From: Rosa chinensis
Taxonomy: Eukaryota > Streptophyta > Magnoliopsida > Rosales > Rosaceae
Assembly: GCF_002994745.2 (NCBI RefSeq)
Contig: NC_037092.1
Coordinates: forward strand, 5,260,501-5,324,500
Reading direction: 5' to 3'
Length of the DNA: 64,000 nucleotides
Shown: positions 11,330 through 21,811 of the stretch, piece by piece
How positions within the stretch are numbered: the stretch's first letter is position 1
Layout: every line of letters starts with the position of its first letter
Translations under genes and position numbers: made by a program
The notes under the pieces: generated by a model
The model's database searches: none
What the model saw: the letters and a program-made list of their open reading frames with translations, nothing else
Told to the model about the DNA's origin: nothing

Positions 11330-13516
11330 GATTTGAGTCACAAACTCTTGTAAAACAATTTTAGATTGCTCAAGCTCAAGAGAATCAATGATTCAAGGAC
11401 GGTTTAGCATTATTATAAAGCAGAAATTAGGCTCTTGTCTCTTCCCTAAGTTATCCGACTTTCCACCATAGTATTGATTGAAGCGTTCAAGTGCTAGATC
11501 CACTCTCCAAACCTAATTGATCGAATTGATGCACCACCAATACCCTACACATCAAGTGGAATAGACGTTGACAACCCAACTATTTAGAAAGCAAGTTGTA
11601 TTGATATTGAAGTTATAATTAAATGAAAAGTAAATCCACGAAAATTATCACAAGAAGACATAAATAATTTGGTTTATTTCTTTTTGGATAATAAATTTCT
11701 ATGATCGCAATTATTCATTTTTCACAATACTGATTTATTCAATATTATTTTATCGTTTGCTAGTTTGATGAGTAGAAAAATTTTAATTTTATTAAGTTTG
11801 TATAATTCATCTGTACATGATGGTTTATGACTTTATGATAAACGGTTCCAATCAGAAAGAATGTTGTTGGGAATGTTGCTAAGTTGAACATAACTTTAAA
11901 AAGGATTCATTCCTTCTACATCATTTTAAGCACTCCTAGCTTGGCTGAGAAGTTATAGGCTGAACAATTCTCTAGTAGTTTGATTTGGAGATTTTGGTTA
12001 ACAAACAAAGATGATAGTTTGGTCGCCAACACCTTTGGTTTAGAAATATGGGTTAGAATTTGATAGGTAGGTATATTGGTGACCACCTCATGGGTCCTCT
12101 TACCATCCCTCACAAGCTATCTTCCAATGCCTATCAAGTAGATACTTAACTGAGGTTGATGGATGAGGTTGTGGTACTCCCATATGTTCAATAATTCTAT
12201 TATTTTTTACTTACACATCGTTAGATTATGCGTATATATCAAATACGCATGTATAATAGAAATTTCCACAATCAATATTTCTACTATACATGTGTGTATG
12301 ACATCTAACAATATGAGAGCCCCTACAATGAATAGTAAAAAATGATATTTATGACTTACACACCTTTGAATCATACGTGTATGGCATACACTCATGTATA
12401 ATAGAAGTTCCTACGTTCTTATTCAAGTAATTACAAAGAACTTCACCACAAATGAACAAAGCTTGTCTCTCTATCTGAACGGGGTATTCATAAGCCTTAA
12501 ACTAGTACGCTTGAAGAAAGAGTACGCTCACATGTACACTCACAATACTAGGAAGAGATTGAAGAAAGAGCAAACTTGAACTAGTACACTCACACAGTCA
12601 CATGTAGGATGTAACATGCCACCAAATCTTTTCTTGTCCATTTTCATTTTCTACTTTCCAAGAAGTTGCTTCTGATCCTGGTTAAACTCATTGTTGATTG
12701 ACCTGTAGTTACATTTTCTATAAAATCTGTATCTGTGATTGTGAAGCTTGCATGTGACCCCAGTTGGCTTGACATAGATATCTTCTTGTTTCTCTATTAC
12801 TCTATGGATCAGTATGGAGTCTGGACCCTCCCAAAAAGCAAAACCAGTTTTTGCCTCAGGACCACTAGGGACTTCTCCATTTTGGATCACTAGGACCCTA
12901 GTTTACTGTGGACAAGATGAATATAGGAAAGGGAACAACTTGCATCTAGAGTTCTAGACCAGTGGACAAATGAGGGTTTTTTAGGAACTTGCATTATTGA
13001 GCCTCATGATATTTTTTGGATCTCTTCTTACTCTCTTCCCTTAATAAATTCAAAAATCGTTTGACTATTTGATTATCGTGATAATCATTCTAATTAGTGT
13101 AATCCTTTTGGGGTCCTTGGATGAGTAATAAAAAAAGATCACTAAAAAAGTAAAAATAGATGAATTGTTAGACCTTTCCCTTCAGGTTTTGAAACAACGT
13201 GTTTTTTGATGATCCCCTCGTCCTATTTTTGAATCACCCAACCCGTGAAAGAGTCTAATTGTGATTTCTATAAACCTACCATTTTGTACAGTAAACCAGC
13301 ATAGCTGAATGAGCAGCAGGAGAGCTAAAATAAGAAGCTTAAAATTAAGATCGAAATGGAAATGTCGATGACTCTCGACAAAAGCTCTAATATTACTCAT
13401 ATAATGCACATCTCATCTCATCTATTTATATTCAAGAGGACGTTCATACCTATTTATACAGTATACAAAATGGCTGGAGGGAGAGGAAGAATGACCTATA
13501 TACTACTACACTATAT
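11330..13516. other. Intergenic, mostly featureless
   Basis: AT-rich. A diverged direct repeat is visible at about 12195-12275 and 12330-12410 (shared catgtataatagaa). An open frame at 12651-12890 on the minus strand has no recognisable similarity and is probably chance. No transposon termini were found. Confidence 0.4.
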
Positions 13517-14242
13517 TCAGAAAACAATAAGGCACAAAAGCAAGCAACAGAAGAGGAAGAACGAAATTCTGTTTAGGGACTTTTCTGCCTGCATCTCGTG
13601 CCTTCTCAACCTTGGACTACTACTGCCCGTTAGGTGGTACGAATTTGGATACGCGTATAAGCTCTCAGAGTTTCCGAACACCCTTGCATAAACCATCTCC
13701 CCAAATAGACCAGCCATCGGATGGTTGATACCAGCTAACGTTGTGCCTCCGAGGCTAAGCAGTGGTGAGGAAGATTGTTCCTCATAACTGCTGTAGGGAT
13801 GAGAGCTATATTGTTGGTTCTGATAAGGGTTACGATATGGAAGTTGCTGACCATTACGAGGTGAGTTAGATAGAAGAGCTTGTGCATCCCATGCTGATGG
13901 TCTGGGAGGTATTATTATTCCCCGGGAGGGTGCCTTTCCTTTGAGCTCAGCTTCTGAAGTTGTTTGGCCACGGCCATAAAGGGGGACCATGGTGGTGTGT
14001 GATATCTCGGTCTTGCAAACAGGGCACTGAGGGCACTCATCAGACGCAAGGGAGGCGCTCTGGACGTGAAGCCATTTGTAGATGCAAGGCCAGCAGTACA
14101 GATGGCCACAGAGGGTGACCACTGGCTCGTGTGCAAAGTCTAAGCAGATATTGCAGTCAAAGCCGCCTTTAGAATTTTCAGAATCGGCTGTTGCACCTAA
14201 GATGGACTTCCATTCATGTGCACAGTATTGCTGCATTTCCAT
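13517..14242 (-). CDS. RMA1: RMA-type membrane-anchored RING finger E3 ubiquitin ligase
   Basis: One coding exon gives 241 aa, starting at the ATG at 14242; the codons upstream in this frame follow the intron acceptor and have no ATG. A C3HC4 RING lies at residues 30-76 (C30, C33, C45, H47, C50, C53, C73, C76; motif CGHLYCWPC). A long Ser/Pro/Gly-rich middle follows, and the last 17 residues form a hydrophobic tail anchor (FFLFCCLLLCLIVF). This order matches plant RMA ligases of the ER membrane, which act in ER quality control, aquaporin turnover and stress responses. A spliced 5' leader precedes the coding exon. The family call is firm; which paralogue (RMA1, 2 or 3) is not. Confidence 0.9.
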   Translation of the reverse strand: MEMQQYCAHEWKSILGATADSENSKGGFDCNICLDFAHEPVVTLCGHLYCWPCIYKWLHVQSASLASDECPQCPVCKTEISHTTMVPLYGRGQTTSEAELKGKAPSRGIIIPPRPSAWDAQALLSNSPRNGQQLPYRNPYQNQQYSSHPYSSYEEQSSSPLLSLGGTTLAGINHPMAGLFGEMVYARVFGNSESLYAYPNSYHLTGSSSPRLRRHEMQAEKSLNRISFFLFCCLLLCLIVF

Positions 14243-14272
14243 CTTTCTGTTCTTCCAATTTGATTCTTCCAC

Positions 14273-15540
14273 CTGATATAAGATATGAAACCAGTTAATA
14301 CCGGATCCCTTAAGCTACCTGATCTTGTTAGCTTTTATTAAGATATCCTCTACCATCAACTATAAACCGTTCTTGATTCCAAAGTCCGAACATATACATA
14401 TAACCATGACCCTCAAAATTCAGAACAAAACAGTTACTGAATTAGAGATCAAACTAACAATCTTTCCACAAGCAAAACACAGTTGCTTAACATAACTCTA
14501 CAAAGCATTGTAAAGTACTCACTCACTCATATCAAACACACTAACAAAAAAGCAGTTTTTACAACTAGCACCCCCTCATGGAAACTTGTACCTAATTCCC
14601 CACCGATTCCGATTCCGATTCCTTTACTTCTTATTAGTCAATTTCGCCACAGTCATATACATCGGCATAACAGATATCATTGAAGAACAAAGGAAAACCA
14701 ACTCAGGCTCCAGTGTTCCCCATCAGGCACAAAAGAAACAGCAACCTTTTTTTGGTTTTCTTCCTCCCATCCCAGTTCTAAAGCAGACCCAGATCTGAAA
14801 TCCCCTTTCCAAGACACGCGGCTTAGTTGAGTAGTCCAATGCAAGCCTACACATCTTACCATCATCCACAAGTTGGGGGCATGCCCCTCCAGCATGAGCT
14901 CAAGTACAACCTAAACGAAACATTTCTCAAATCCGACTATCACCAAACACTAAAAATCACCCAAACCATACCTACATGACCCCGAAATAGCTACAACTTA
15001 ACTTTCATCAAGCCAGGCATGCACTAACAAACCATTTCTCACAAAAAACACCATACAACCGAAACCAAAAACCCTTTTCCTTACAATTCTATTAGTAAAC
15101 CATTCAATCATCTACACATTTCATCAGCCCCCGGAAAACAAAGACTCCCCAAATTCTTTCCTTCACCACAAAATTGCTTTCGATAAAGCCATATGAACCA
15201 GAAATCCAAACAGTGATAGAATCCAAGCTAGATCTGTAAGCATAAACACACATATATCTTCCACCATACCAAAAACCATAGAATCCCGGAATAAAAGCAT
15301 GTGAAACTGAAAAGAACAAAAAGGAAACCGTGAAATTGATTAAGCATTAAGAGAGGTACCGGAAAGAGATTCGCAGAAGGGCCGGCGCTGTAAATTTGTT
15401 GAGAATCTTCGAGAACTCCCACCGGAGCTGCAATGGCGATCTTTACAGAGAGACGGAAGATGGAGGGCGAGGGGGAGAGGGAGAGGGAGAGGGAGGATAG
15501 GAGGGGAGGGGGTGAGCGTGGCCTTCGTATGGATTTTATA
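14273..15540 (-). promoter_or_regulatory. 5'-UTR intron, leader exon and TATA box of the RMA-like gene
   Basis: The acceptor cag lies just above 14272, and a donor (ccg/gtacct) is at about 15359-15360, giving a 1087-bp intron in the 5' leader. The leader exon is rich in CT on the minus strand (the gagagg tract at 15460-15510). A TATAAAA box lies at 15534-15540, so transcription should start near 15505. Confidence 0.6.
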
Positions 15541-16117
15541 GACAAATCGAGTGTGACCTTTTACTGTAACACCGAAGTGGCAATTTCAACTGCGCGATAC
15601 GCGCGTGGAGATTACTTCTTTTCTTCTTCTTCTTCTTCTGGCTTTTTTTTTTTTTGCTTAATCTTAAATATAGATTTTATTATTTTAGAAAAACAAAACT
15701 TGCAAATATAGATTATATGATCTTGTATTGTATGTACTCTCAGCCTCTGAGTTGAATCTCTGACTAATATCCTAATAAGATTGAATATCGTATATATTCA
15801 CATTGTCTCACAAGCACGTATTTGCCGTGTCCAGTGTTGAACATCAAATTCACTTTCTTTGTTGAAAATTTAAATTTTAAAATTAATACTTTTAAGAATA
15901 ATTATAATAAATAAAACTAAGGTCGAAAAATCTTTTTTTTTTTTTTTCTTGTTCACTTGTCGTCCCTCCCTTAGTAAAAACTGAAAGAATCTTAATATTC
16001 TCACTCAACCTGGCTAGTCCTGTGATTACAACATCCTTAAGAGTAAACCTTACCTTTCTTCTTCCTCTTCCTCATCAGTAAACCTTTTAGTGGGCTATTG
16101 CATCTATGGTAGAGCCG
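15541..16117. other. Intergenic, nothing recognised
   Basis: AT-rich promoter-side DNA of the RMA-like gene, with (TTC)n and T-runs at 15619-15656 and 15931-15950. Confidence 0.5.
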
Positions 16118-16988
16118 TAGAGGTGGCAAACGGGCCATTAAGCACGAGCACGGCACTACCCAAGCCCGTTAGTGACCAGGCATGACCCGAGCATGTTAGA
16201 ATAACGGGTTGAGCTGGGCCTAAGAATATTGGCCCGGCCTGGCTCTAGCCCATAATGGGCCCGGCACGGCTCGAGCACGACATATTGTGGGCCGGCCCGT
16301 TACAAACACAAAATTTCATTTTGTTTTTAAAAATATTAAAAAACGACAATGATGAGATTTGAATATGAGACCTTTTTATTTAAAATCTCATGACAATTCC
16401 ACCAATACTTTCTTTTATATTATCAAAATAATGAAACAAAACATTATATCCTTGTTTTGACATAAGTATTTGTTCTAAATATTAAATATATGTTTATTAA
16501 TAAAGACTAATCTCATAATAATACAACTATAGAATGAAGGAAAGAATAATAGATACTAAATCTTCATTATATTAATAAAGATTAATCTCACAATAATATA
16601 CTAAAAACAATATATTTTGAGTTTTTTTTTTCTTTCTTTCTTATAGTGGAATATAAAAAATTATTAGAAATCTAATCTTAAAAAGCTAAGATTAAGAAAA
16701 AAGTTGTAGAACTTAATTTATTTTAATTTTCTAAATAGTTAAATAAAATTAATTTTTATTTGTTTAAATTAAGATTTTAAAATCGTGCTTTATAGTGGGT
16801 AAGTACAAGCACGGCCCGTTATTGGCCGGCACGATATGGGCTCGGGCCATGGGCCAGGCCGGGCTTAATGTTTAAGTAAACGGGCCGGCACGAGCTCGGC
16901 ACTATAATAAATGGGCCGGCCCAAGTACGGCACGAAGCATGACTAGGCACGCTTAAAATGGGCCGGGCCGGCCCGTTTGCCACCTCTA
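16118..16988. mobile_element. Non-autonomous hAT-like element with GC-rich ends
   Basis: The ends are tagaggtggcaaacgggcc and its inverted complement ggcccgtttgccacctcta. Both subterminal regions are packed with ggcccg/gcacgg palindromic motifs over about 180 bp, while the middle is very AT-rich. This terminal motif is common in plant hAT elements. I cannot see a clean 8-bp target duplication. No transposase frame. Confidence 0.65.
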
Positions 16989-17030
16989 ACCTATGGGTAG
17001 TGTCCTCTATCTCCATGCCTAAGCTATTAT

Positions 17031-17165
17031 AGTTTTTTTTTTTTTGGAAAGATAAAAGACTGATGCGGCTGCTCTCAAGCCTTAATTAATGAAACTGTCG
17101 AATACAAAGGGGGAAACATTAAGTCTAAACCCTTGATTACAATAAGTATTTAGAGAATATCCCAA
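17031..17165 (-). mobile_element. Possible LINE 3' end (oligo-T on plus strand)
   Basis: A T-run at 17033-17044 is followed by a segment that, on the minus strand, reads as a typical untranslated 3' end (…ctcaagccttaattaatg…, then the A-tail). No coding sequence is attached. Called only on the polarity and tail. Confidence 0.3.
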
Positions 17166-17185
17166 AATAATATCAGGAGTCTCAA

Positions 17186-17190
<5 letters not shown>

Positions 17191-17219
<29 letters not shown>
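17191..17219. repeat. (TA)n microsatellite
   Basis: A perfect alternating TA run of about 29 bp. Confidence 0.9.
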
Positions 17220-17221
<2 letters not shown>

Positions 17222-17257
17222 TAATGATCATCAATTAGTAAAAAGCGTTCTATTGGC

Positions 17258-18152
17258 ACGAAGATATAAACCAAAAAAAAACCATGAGAGCAGCGGCGCT
17301 CTCTCTTAACCCTAGCCCTCCTAGGCTGGGCAATCTATTTTCGGCCATTGATAGTCGGCCTCTAAGCCAGCCATGGATCTGGCCATCACACAATCTGGTA
17401 AACAACATATGGAGGGTGGTGCGAGTTCCGACTCACCACCAAGCTTTATCTGATCTTGAAATCTCTGCTCTCTCCTGCGAAGATTGGAACAAAATCGTTC
17501 TGGCACTCCTTGTCAATCTGATCATGTTCATAAATTCCTTGTGGTTTGATCTGTTCAGACCACAGACCTATGTGATGGTTGAAGGCGCGCCATTACACAT
17601 TGGCGATGATGCTGTCGTGGGGAGGCTAATGAGTTCGGTGATGATGGCTGCTGGTGGTGAATTTTCATGGGCCCGAGTACATAACTGGATCTGGGTTTCC
17701 AGATCGGTGGGACGGGCGTGCCGCTTTTTGGCTCCTTTTCGAGCCCCTCTCTGGGTGGCGTTGATGGCGGAGAAGTCTGCGACTATAGTGGCGGAGGAAG
17801 CCTGCTGGAGGGTCTTTGGGCTCCTTGGGCCGCGAGTCACGACTGCAGCAATGAAATCCAGTTTTGGGCCGGTCTCATGGGTCCAGAATGAGTATTGGGT
17901 CTTTGGACCCATTTTTATTTAGTTTTGTTGTAACTAGCCTATTACTATGCGATTAGTTCATAGTTCTAGGCTCACTTTTAAATAAGTGAGCGGTAAGTTC
18001 GAATATAGTTGGTCTATCTTATGTACCACTGTGGCCCCTCCACGAATTCTTGTCTGGCCATTGTTATGTGTCAGCGGATAGGTATGTAATGGCTTTCTTG
18101 GCATGCGCTATTATTATCAATGGAATTCCATTATTTCAAAAAAAAAAAAAAC
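17258..18152 (+). mobile_element. Retroposon with 12-bp target duplication, A-tail and one ORF (895 bp)
   Basis: The segment is flanked by the duplication cgttctattggc (17246-17257 and 18153-18164) and ends in an A-run at 18138-18151. It is therefore a retroposed unit with both ends defined. It contains one long frame (next entry) followed by about 230 bp of 3' untranslated sequence. The start, with catgagagcagcggc, resembles the 5' region of the LINE copy at about 55.6 kb (catgagagcggc), so it may be an internally deleted relative. It encodes no reverse transcriptase. Confidence 0.75.
17284..17922 (+). CDS. Uncharacterised 212-aa frame inside the retroposon
   Basis: The frame starts 27 bases inside the retroposon (MRAAALSLNPSPPRLGN) and stays open for 212 codons to a stop at 17920-17922. 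I do not recognise a domain. It is rich in Trp, Ala, Val and Ser, with a hydrophobic patch (IVLALLVNLIMFI) near residue 80, and it lacks zinc-knuckle or reverse transcriptase motifs. It may be a remnant or joined pieces of a LINE ORF1. Whether it is translated is unknown. Confidence 0.3.
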   Translation: MRAAALSLNPSPPRLGNLFSAIDSRPLSQPWIWPSHNLVNNIWRVVRVPTHHQALSDLEISALSCEDWNKIVLALLVNLIMFINSLWFDLFRPQTYVMVEGAPLHIGDDAVVGRLMSSVMMAAGGEFSWARVHNWIWVSRSVGRACRFLAPFRAPLWVALMAEKSATIVAEEACWRVFGLLGPRVTTAAMKSSFGPVSWVQNEYWVFGPIFI

Positions 18153-18164
18153 CGTTCTATTGGC

Positions 18165-18478
18165 TACTCCATTTGCTTTAATATAGCGGTGACATACGGA
18201 AAGATAACTCGATTTCAACGAAGCATTTACATTCATTATTCTTTTTATTAATTCATATCCTAACCTAAATGTAATAAGATAATTAGAATTCTTTCGATCT
18301 ATCATCTATGTATAAGTACCTTGTAATTTCCTAAAATAAAATAAAGTGAAACGATCTTTGTTTTTTGAGTGAACATAAAGTCATAGTGGTAATGTTAATA
18401 TAAAATACTGTGACTGATATTTCTTTTAAAGTTAATTAAAAAAATTGACATGGAAAGTCAGCAATATTACTCTATTGC
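18165..18478. other. Intergenic, nothing recognised
   Basis: AT-rich 314-bp gap between the retroposon and rearranged LINE pieces. Confidence 0.5.
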
Positions 18479-18858
18479 TTACCTACATTTCGCAACCTCT
18501 TTCGCACTGTCGGAGTGCGGCGGTGCCTTTAACTTCGTCCGCACTGGCTGAGAGCCTGTCAGGAAATCTTTCCAGGTTTTCTTGCTAGGCAAGCCTTTAC
18601 CATGCAAACCCTTTGAGCCTTCTACTTTCAAATCATATTTCATGAGCACTTGAATTGTTGATAAGAAATTCAAGGTTCAGGAACGTCCTGATAACCTCTT
18701 CCTCTTCTCATTTGACAATGGTAGGCATTTGAAGAAGGCTTAACAAAGGTGTGGAACCAACCGTAAAATTCCATTTTGAACAGTGGTTGGTAGATGCTCA
18801 AAGCGTGGCCTGATAACTCAATATGGGGTTAAGTGTTTAGAGCAGGTTTCAACCCTTA
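18479..18858. pseudogene. Rearranged LINE ORF1 (DUF4283-type) pieces
   Basis: On the plus strand, around 18670-18800, the frame FKVQERPDNLFLFSFDNG, then RHLKKALTKVWNQPVKF, matches the core of DUF4283 retroelement proteins. Directly left, 18479-18673 reads on the minus strand as a basic linker-like frame (LHGKGLPSKKTWKDFLTG). So two pieces lie head to head. This is decayed and not functional. Confidence 0.5.
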
Positions 18859-19330
18859 GGCCTCGTTTGGTTCGTGGAATGGAAAGGTTGGGAAAAAAAA
18901 GTTGATCATTTTATGTGTTCGGCACACCCAAGGAAAAGAACAACTTTCCTGCATGAAGGAAAAATAGGGGGGAAATGGATCCTCCCACACCCCATGGGAT
19001 TCTTTTTTCCTCATACTTTCCTTGCATTAATTGCACATTAATTACCTACTCTAAACATTATTTTAATAGTTGTTATTACCAAATTATCCAAGAAACTTTT
19101 GAATCTTGAATTGTTTATGTTTCGATAATAAGGATATTGTTGGAAAATTGATGTTACCTACTTTCCTATTCATGCACAAACCAAACATCGGAAAAGAAAG
19201 TAAAATAAATTTTACGATTACTTTCCCGGTGTTTCCAAACATTGGTAGGGAAACTAGCGGGAAATTTACTTTCCCGTGCTCATGGGAAAGACTAAAGAAT
19301 CAATTTCTTTTCCAACAACCAAACGAGGCC
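18859..19330. mobile_element. Harbinger-type MITE (ggcctcgtttgg family), copy 1
   Basis: The termini ggcctcgtttggttcg and its complement at the right are flanked by TTA on both sides (18856-18858 and 19331-19333). It belongs to the same family as 21469-21811. There is no coding capacity. Confidence 0.8.
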
Positions 19331-19680
19331 TTATCTTTTTGAATTTGGGTCCCCGTCTTTTGGGAATGACATACCAACGTCGGCTGGCACTTCAAGTTTC
19401 ACGTTCTATGCTCAAATGCAGAGGAGTTTGTCCTTTGCTCTGTTTGGCAGTGTCCTTTGCTCTGATTCTTTAGTCTTTCCCGTGCTCATGGGAAAGACAA
19501 AAGAATCAATTTCTTTTCCAACAACCAAATGAGGCCTTATCTTTTTGAATTTGGGTCCCCGTCTTTTGGGAATGACATACCAACGTCGGCTGGTACTTCA
19601 AGTTTCACGTTCTATGCTCAAATGCAGAGGAGTTTGTCCTTTGCTCTGTTTGGTAGTGTGCAGTATCCTATCCCTTCCAA
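19269..19680. repeat. Direct duplication, about 206-bp period
   Basis: The anchor ttcccgtgctcatggg occurs near 19271 and again at 19477. The copies include the right end of the MITE and following ORF1-like sequence. The second copy therefore carries a MITE end without its left partner. Confidence 0.8.
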
Positions 19681-19786
19681 GAAGCGCAATGTTGTCATCA
19701 AGATAGAGGAGGAAAAAGGTGATGATTCTGATAACACTAAAGAGGAATAGAGATGGTGGAGCAACCTCATCACCAAAGAATTCCTG
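19331..19786 (+). pseudogene. LINE ORF1-like frame interrupted by insertions
   Basis: The duplicated frames read LFEFGSPSFGNDIP and SFTFYAQMQRSLSFALFGS, then KKRNVVIKIEEEKGDD. The reading continues on the far side of the Mutator-like element with the RPLGSQNKKPR tail. It is part of one ORF1 relic spread over 18.6-21.8 kb. Confidence 0.4.
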
Positions 19787-21225
19787 TTTACCTACCTGAA
19801 CTTTCACTCATTATTCATGTTAGTCCATGAACTTCTAATTTCATCAACAACATCCCTAAACTCCCAATTTTCATCAGTTGTGTCTAATTTCTTGAGCTCC
19901 ATCCAATTTGGACGTTAAATCTGACATTCGGGGCCCACTATAAGGGCTAAAATGGTCATTTTAGGACCAAAAAAATCAGAACAAAAAAATATATCTTCTT
20001 CTTCCTTCAATCCCACTCCGACGTCTTCTATCTCTTCTCAAACATGATCTAACCTCGATTTCCATTTCACCTCCCTCCACTCCCTCACTAAAAAACTCCA
20101 AACCCAGACCGAGTCTCCACCGACCCAAATACCCGTGACGGAGACCCGGCCATTTATCCATCCTCTGGCCACGAATCGGCGGAGGACCGGTGCCGTTGGC
20201 TTTGTCTTGACGTCCCCGTCCTCCCTATGGTCTCTATTTCTTCTTATACGCTTTGGTGAGAGAGAATCAAAGCCCGAAATATTTCTTGGTTTGCCGATGG
20301 GTTTTCTTATACCGGTTAAATCATGGTGGCTTACCTGTGTTAGAAACTTTCTCTCATCCTCGTCAACTTATCCATGATGTTTGTTTGTCCAGATAACAAG
20401 TTTTGAGGGAGAATCGAAGAAGAGAACTTTTCTGAGTTTCCCGGCGATTTTCCATGTTTTCCGATGACGTTAGGCTTCGAACCTGGTATCAAACTTCATC
20501 GCCTTGTCGAGCTCTACAAGATGGTATAATCAATTTACAATTTTGGTTAAGATTCAAGGAATTGCAATTTTGGGATATTCTGTTCTTTCAAGTTTCACTG
20601 TTCATGGCGATTCTCTAACTTTACTTGGTTAATTTCCAATGACTTATGGATCATGGAACACGATTTTGGCTCTTAGATACTAGATTTGCAGAAAGTCTTT
20701 TGTTGGGTTTGTTTGAGCACTGTGCTTTGGTGAAATGTGGTGATTTTAAAGTTCTGTTGCCAATTTCCGAGCAATTGTCTCTAATGTTGTTTAAATCGAG
20801 AAGTTGTGTTAACAACAAGAATTGGGTGGAATTCCAAAATTTGGCCATCGAGAATTTGTGTTGTGAAACTATGGTTTGTTTGAATTGAGTCTACATGAGG
20901 CAGCAGACGAGGGAGTGAGACTCCAAATTGAAAAGGTTGTGCAATTGTATATGCAAATAAGGTTGTGCGGCTTGGACATGGTTGGTGAAACAGAGAAAAT
21001 TGAAGGATTTTTTTTTTCTGTTTTTTTTCTCACTTAGGTTTGACAAGGGATAGTATAGGAATTTAGCAATTCCATTTCCTGCCACATCATCACTTAATGT
21101 TCATATTGGATGAAGCTTTGAAAATTGCATACAGTTGATGAAAATTAGGAGTTCATGGGTAATCTTGATGAAATTGGAAGTTCAGGGACTAACATGAAGA
21201 ATGAGTGAAAATTTAGGTAGGTAAA
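19787..21225. mobile_element. Mutator-like element with about 89-bp inverted repeats (1.44 kb)
   Basis: The left repeat (19787-19877) and the right repeat (21137-21225) are inverted complements over about 89 bp, with tttacctacctgaa at the outer end. The interior has no transposase. It is unusually C-rich for this window at 19980-20230 (frame with TSPSSLWSLFLLIRF), which may be captured host sequence. Long inverted repeats without a transposase suggest a non-autonomous Mutator-like or Pack-MULE element. The 9-bp target duplication is not clean. Confidence 0.65.
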
Positions 21226-21468
21226 TAAGAATCAATCCAAATTACATTCTCTGCTGGGAGGACAAATTCTAGTTATGGAAGCAGCTGCTCTGGGCTTTGT
21301 GGAAGTTTCAGGTCTTGTTGCTGAGGAAACTAAGGCTCAGCCAAAGAAGAATGTCAGACGACCTCTTGGAAGCCAGAATAAGAAACCTCGAGTTGTGTAG
21401 AAATATGGGGTTGGTCCCCTGAGCTTAACCTATCCTGTGGAAAGTGATTATGCTTCCCCTACCTCTAA
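21226..21468 (+). pseudogene. LINE ORF1 C-terminal tail
   Basis: The frame reads MEAAALGFVEVSGLVAEE, RPLGSQNKKPRVV, then a stop, then GVGPLSLTYPVESDY. It is the same tail as at 5.3-5.6 kb and 54.3 kb. The in-frame stop at about 21398 and the MITE inserted right after it show that it is dead. Confidence 0.5.
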
Positions 21469-21811
21469 GGCCTCGTTTGGTTCGCGGAAAGTAAGCATCA
21501 GGAAAGGAAAGTTGTTCCTTTCCTGTGTTTGGGATGCAAAAGGAAAGGAAATACTTTCCTGAAGCAAAGGAAAATATGGGGGAAATGGTTCATTCCATAC
21601 TCCAAAGGAATCACTTTCCCCCCTTCTTTCCTTACATTTATTACTCACAACACATTATTTTATTCTATTAATTACATACTTTTTAACAACTTTCCAGATA
21701 ACTTTCCTTACATTACCAAACATCGGAATGGAAAGTTTTTCGGAAATTTCATTTCCCTTCCTATAGGAAAGACAAAGGAACTACTTTCCTTTCTGCGAAC
21801 CAAACGAGGCC
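21469..21811. mobile_element. Harbinger-type MITE (ggcctcgtttgg family), copy 2
   Basis: Inverted ends ggcctcgtttggttcgcgg and the complement cgaaccaaacgaggcc are flanked by TAA at 21466-21468 and 21812-21814. Length 343 bp. It is shorter than copy 1 but has the same termini. Confidence 0.85.

Noticed and set aside
12651..12890. A short minus-strand protein
   Set aside because: 79 codons, no family similarity, no promoter or splice context.
14240..14272. An RMA-like protein starting at 14272
   Set aside because: That codon is GTG right at the intron acceptor; the first ATG is at 14242.
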